Below are positions 13,472-14,122 of a stretch of DNA of 14,122 bases, one piece after another. The position numbers were made by a program, and so were the translations under genes. The notes under the pieces are model-generated. The model did no database searches and had not been told where the DNA came from. It saw nothing but the letters and a program-made list of their open reading frames with translations. Origin of the DNA: DATLSM01 sp049585815 (GTDB taxonomy: Bacteria; Actinomycetota; Thermoleophilia; Solirubrobacterales; 70-9). Position 1 is the stretch's first letter. Every line of letters starts with the position of its first letter. The stretch is from positions 1-14,122 of the forward strand of contig JBAVAR010000118.1 of assembly GCA_049585815.1 (NCBI GenBank). Reading direction: 5' to 3'.

Positions 13472-13496
13472 CTACCCTCACCCGCCTCCGCTAAAC
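13472..13496 (-). promoter_or_regulatory. SigB/SigF-type promoter of the 49-residue membrane protein
   Basis: On the minus strand: GTTT (13496-13493), 15 bp, GGGTAG (13477-13472). Both boxes and the spacing are identical to the promoter of the sigma factor gene. The -10 ends 9 bp before the ATG at 13462. Confidence 0.7.
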
Positions 13497-13655
13497 GCTC
13501 TTGAGCAGCTCAGCATCGCCGAGGCAGATGAATTCGATCGGTCACCAGGATCTATACCCTCGACCGTTCGGAGCCTCCCTTCCCCCCTGCTCGGCCCTCG
13601 GATCGGTGAGGCGTCCTCTTCATCGGGCACCACCGTAGCTCCAGATGTCATTGCC

Positions 13656-14122
13656 TCAGAGCGCCGCGTAGATTGCCAGGCGGCCGGGAATCCCCTTGAG
13701 CTCGTGCTCGCCACGCGCAAAGAAGGACAGCTCACTGCCGATCACAAGGTCGCGGACGGTGCCGAAGACTAGGATCTCTCCCGCCTGGGCGCGCCCCATG
13801 ATCCGGGCCGCGAGCTGGACCGCAAGACCCGCCACATCGTCGGAGCTGCGCTCGACTTCGCCGGTATGCAAGCCGGTGCGGACACCGAGCACGAGCCCAT
13901 CGGCGTCAGCGATCAGCTGCGCCGCGCAGCGAACCCCCTGCCCCGGCCCGGTGAAGAGCGCGAGCACACCATCGCCGGTCGTCTTGATCATCTCCCCGCC
14001 GTGAGCTCTGACGGCGACTTTTGCCCCCTCGAAGTGCCGCGCAAGCACCTCCGACCAGGCCCGGTCTCCGGGCTGCTGCCCATGCCTGGCGTACCACGGT
14101 GAGGGCCGCCCGCGGGCGGCCC
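13656..14122 (-). CDS. Class III adenylate/guanylate cyclase-like domain protein (partial, runs off right edge)
   Basis: The frame is open from the right edge to its stop at 13656 (about 155 residues visible). It shows the C-terminal two thirds of a cyclase homology domain: GDRAWSEVLARHF, HGGEMIKTTGDGVLALF with the second metal-binding Asp, VRTGLHTGEV, then DVAGLAVQLAARIMGRAQAGEILV, and an ending GEHELKGIPGRLAIYAAL that is standard for the family. The usual transition-state Asn (VNxAAR) is Gln here, as polar replacements are in the related VHIAAR group, so activity is uncertain. The first metal motif (FTDIxGST) should lie about ten residues before GDRAW, but the visible residues there (SPWYARHGQQP) do not match. 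Either the N-terminus is divergent, the frame shifts near 14078-14100, or the gene starts at GTG 14048 as a truncated domain. Confidence 0.7.
   Translation of the reverse strand, partial: AARGRPSPWYARHGQQPGDRAWSEVLARHFEGAKVAVRAHGGEMIKTTGDGVLALFTGPGQGVRCAAQLIADADGLVLGVRTGLHTGEVERSSDDVAGLAVQLAARIMGRAQAGEILVFGTVRDLVIGSELSFFARGEHELKGIPGRLAIYAAL
14103..14122. repeat. Perfect 20-bp GC palindrome at the right edge
   Basis: The last 20 bases are a perfect palindrome with half-site GGGCCGCCCG and no spacer. If the cyclase gene begins downstream of it (for example at GTG 14048), this may be the terminator hairpin of the preceding gene; otherwise it is coding. The window ends at its last base, so its full extent is unknown. 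Confidence 0.5.

Noticed and set aside
13554..13559. Perfect GGGTAT on the minus strand
   Set aside because: No GTTT-like box lies 14-17 bp upstream, so not called a SigB-type promoter.
1..14122. CRISPR arrays, tRNA/rRNA genes, insertion sequences, phage or plasmid genes
   Set aside because: No spaced direct repeats, cloverleaf-like segments, transposase motifs or terminal repeats were found by reading both strands.

Overview
The window is high-GC DNA with dense coding on both strands. The gene content points to a high-GC Gram-positive bacterium: an EthA-type Baeyer-Villiger monooxygenase, an ECF41/SigJ-type sigma factor, a SigB/SigF-type stress sigma factor, and SpoIIE-phosphatase, RsbW-type kinase and STAS proteins. 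An actinobacterium, possibly of the Thermoleophilia/Solirubrobacterales kind, fits best. That placement is inference from protein style, not from a marker gene. I saw no rRNA, tRNA, CRISPR array or transposase.

Layout. (1) 1-322: the start of a secreted-protein gene leaves the left edge on the minus strand, and an operator-like palindrome lies in the divergent gap. (2) 323-1798: a four-helix DUF7144-like membrane protein, a 13-bp perfect hairpin, then a DUF389 membrane protein. (3) 1705-3261 minus: a NUDIX hydrolase followed by an RDD membrane protein with a repetitive helical N-terminus; its 3' end overlaps the DUF389 gene tail to tail. (4) 3256-5398 plus: a FAD amine-oxidase/desaturase-like protein and an ECF41 sigma factor joined by ATGA. 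They are preceded by a textbook ECF41 promoter (TGTCACA-N16-CGTC), so the unit is probably autoregulated. (5) 5395-6909 minus: ethA-like monooxygenase, ending within the sigma-factor stop codon. (6) 6986-7786 plus: alpha/beta hydrolase, then a 333-bp gap with a 16-bp tandem repeat. (7) 8120-8992 minus: a DJ-1/PfpI protein and an unknown 93-residue protein. (8) 9082-14122: a partner-switching stress module. It holds a PAS-GAF-SpoIIE phosphatase, a SigB/F-type sigma factor, an RsbW-type kinase with a degenerate second half, a STAS antagonist, a 49-residue membrane protein missed by length filters, and a class III cyclase domain running to the right edge.

Main result. Four intergenic sites have the form GTTT (or GTTC)-N15-GGGTAG/A, all with exactly 15 bp spacing. 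Each sits in front of a gene: the sigma factor, the RsbW-type kinase, the DJ-1/PfpI operon and the 49-residue membrane protein. A fifth, weaker one (GCTT-N17-GGGTAG) precedes the STAS gene. They match the SigB/SigF promoter class, apart from G/A instead of T at the last -10 base. The window therefore seems to carry a sigma factor, its control proteins and part of its own regulon, with the sigma factor and its presumed anti-sigma factor encoded tail to tail. A second, independent circuit (ECF41, FAD enzyme) sits beside it.
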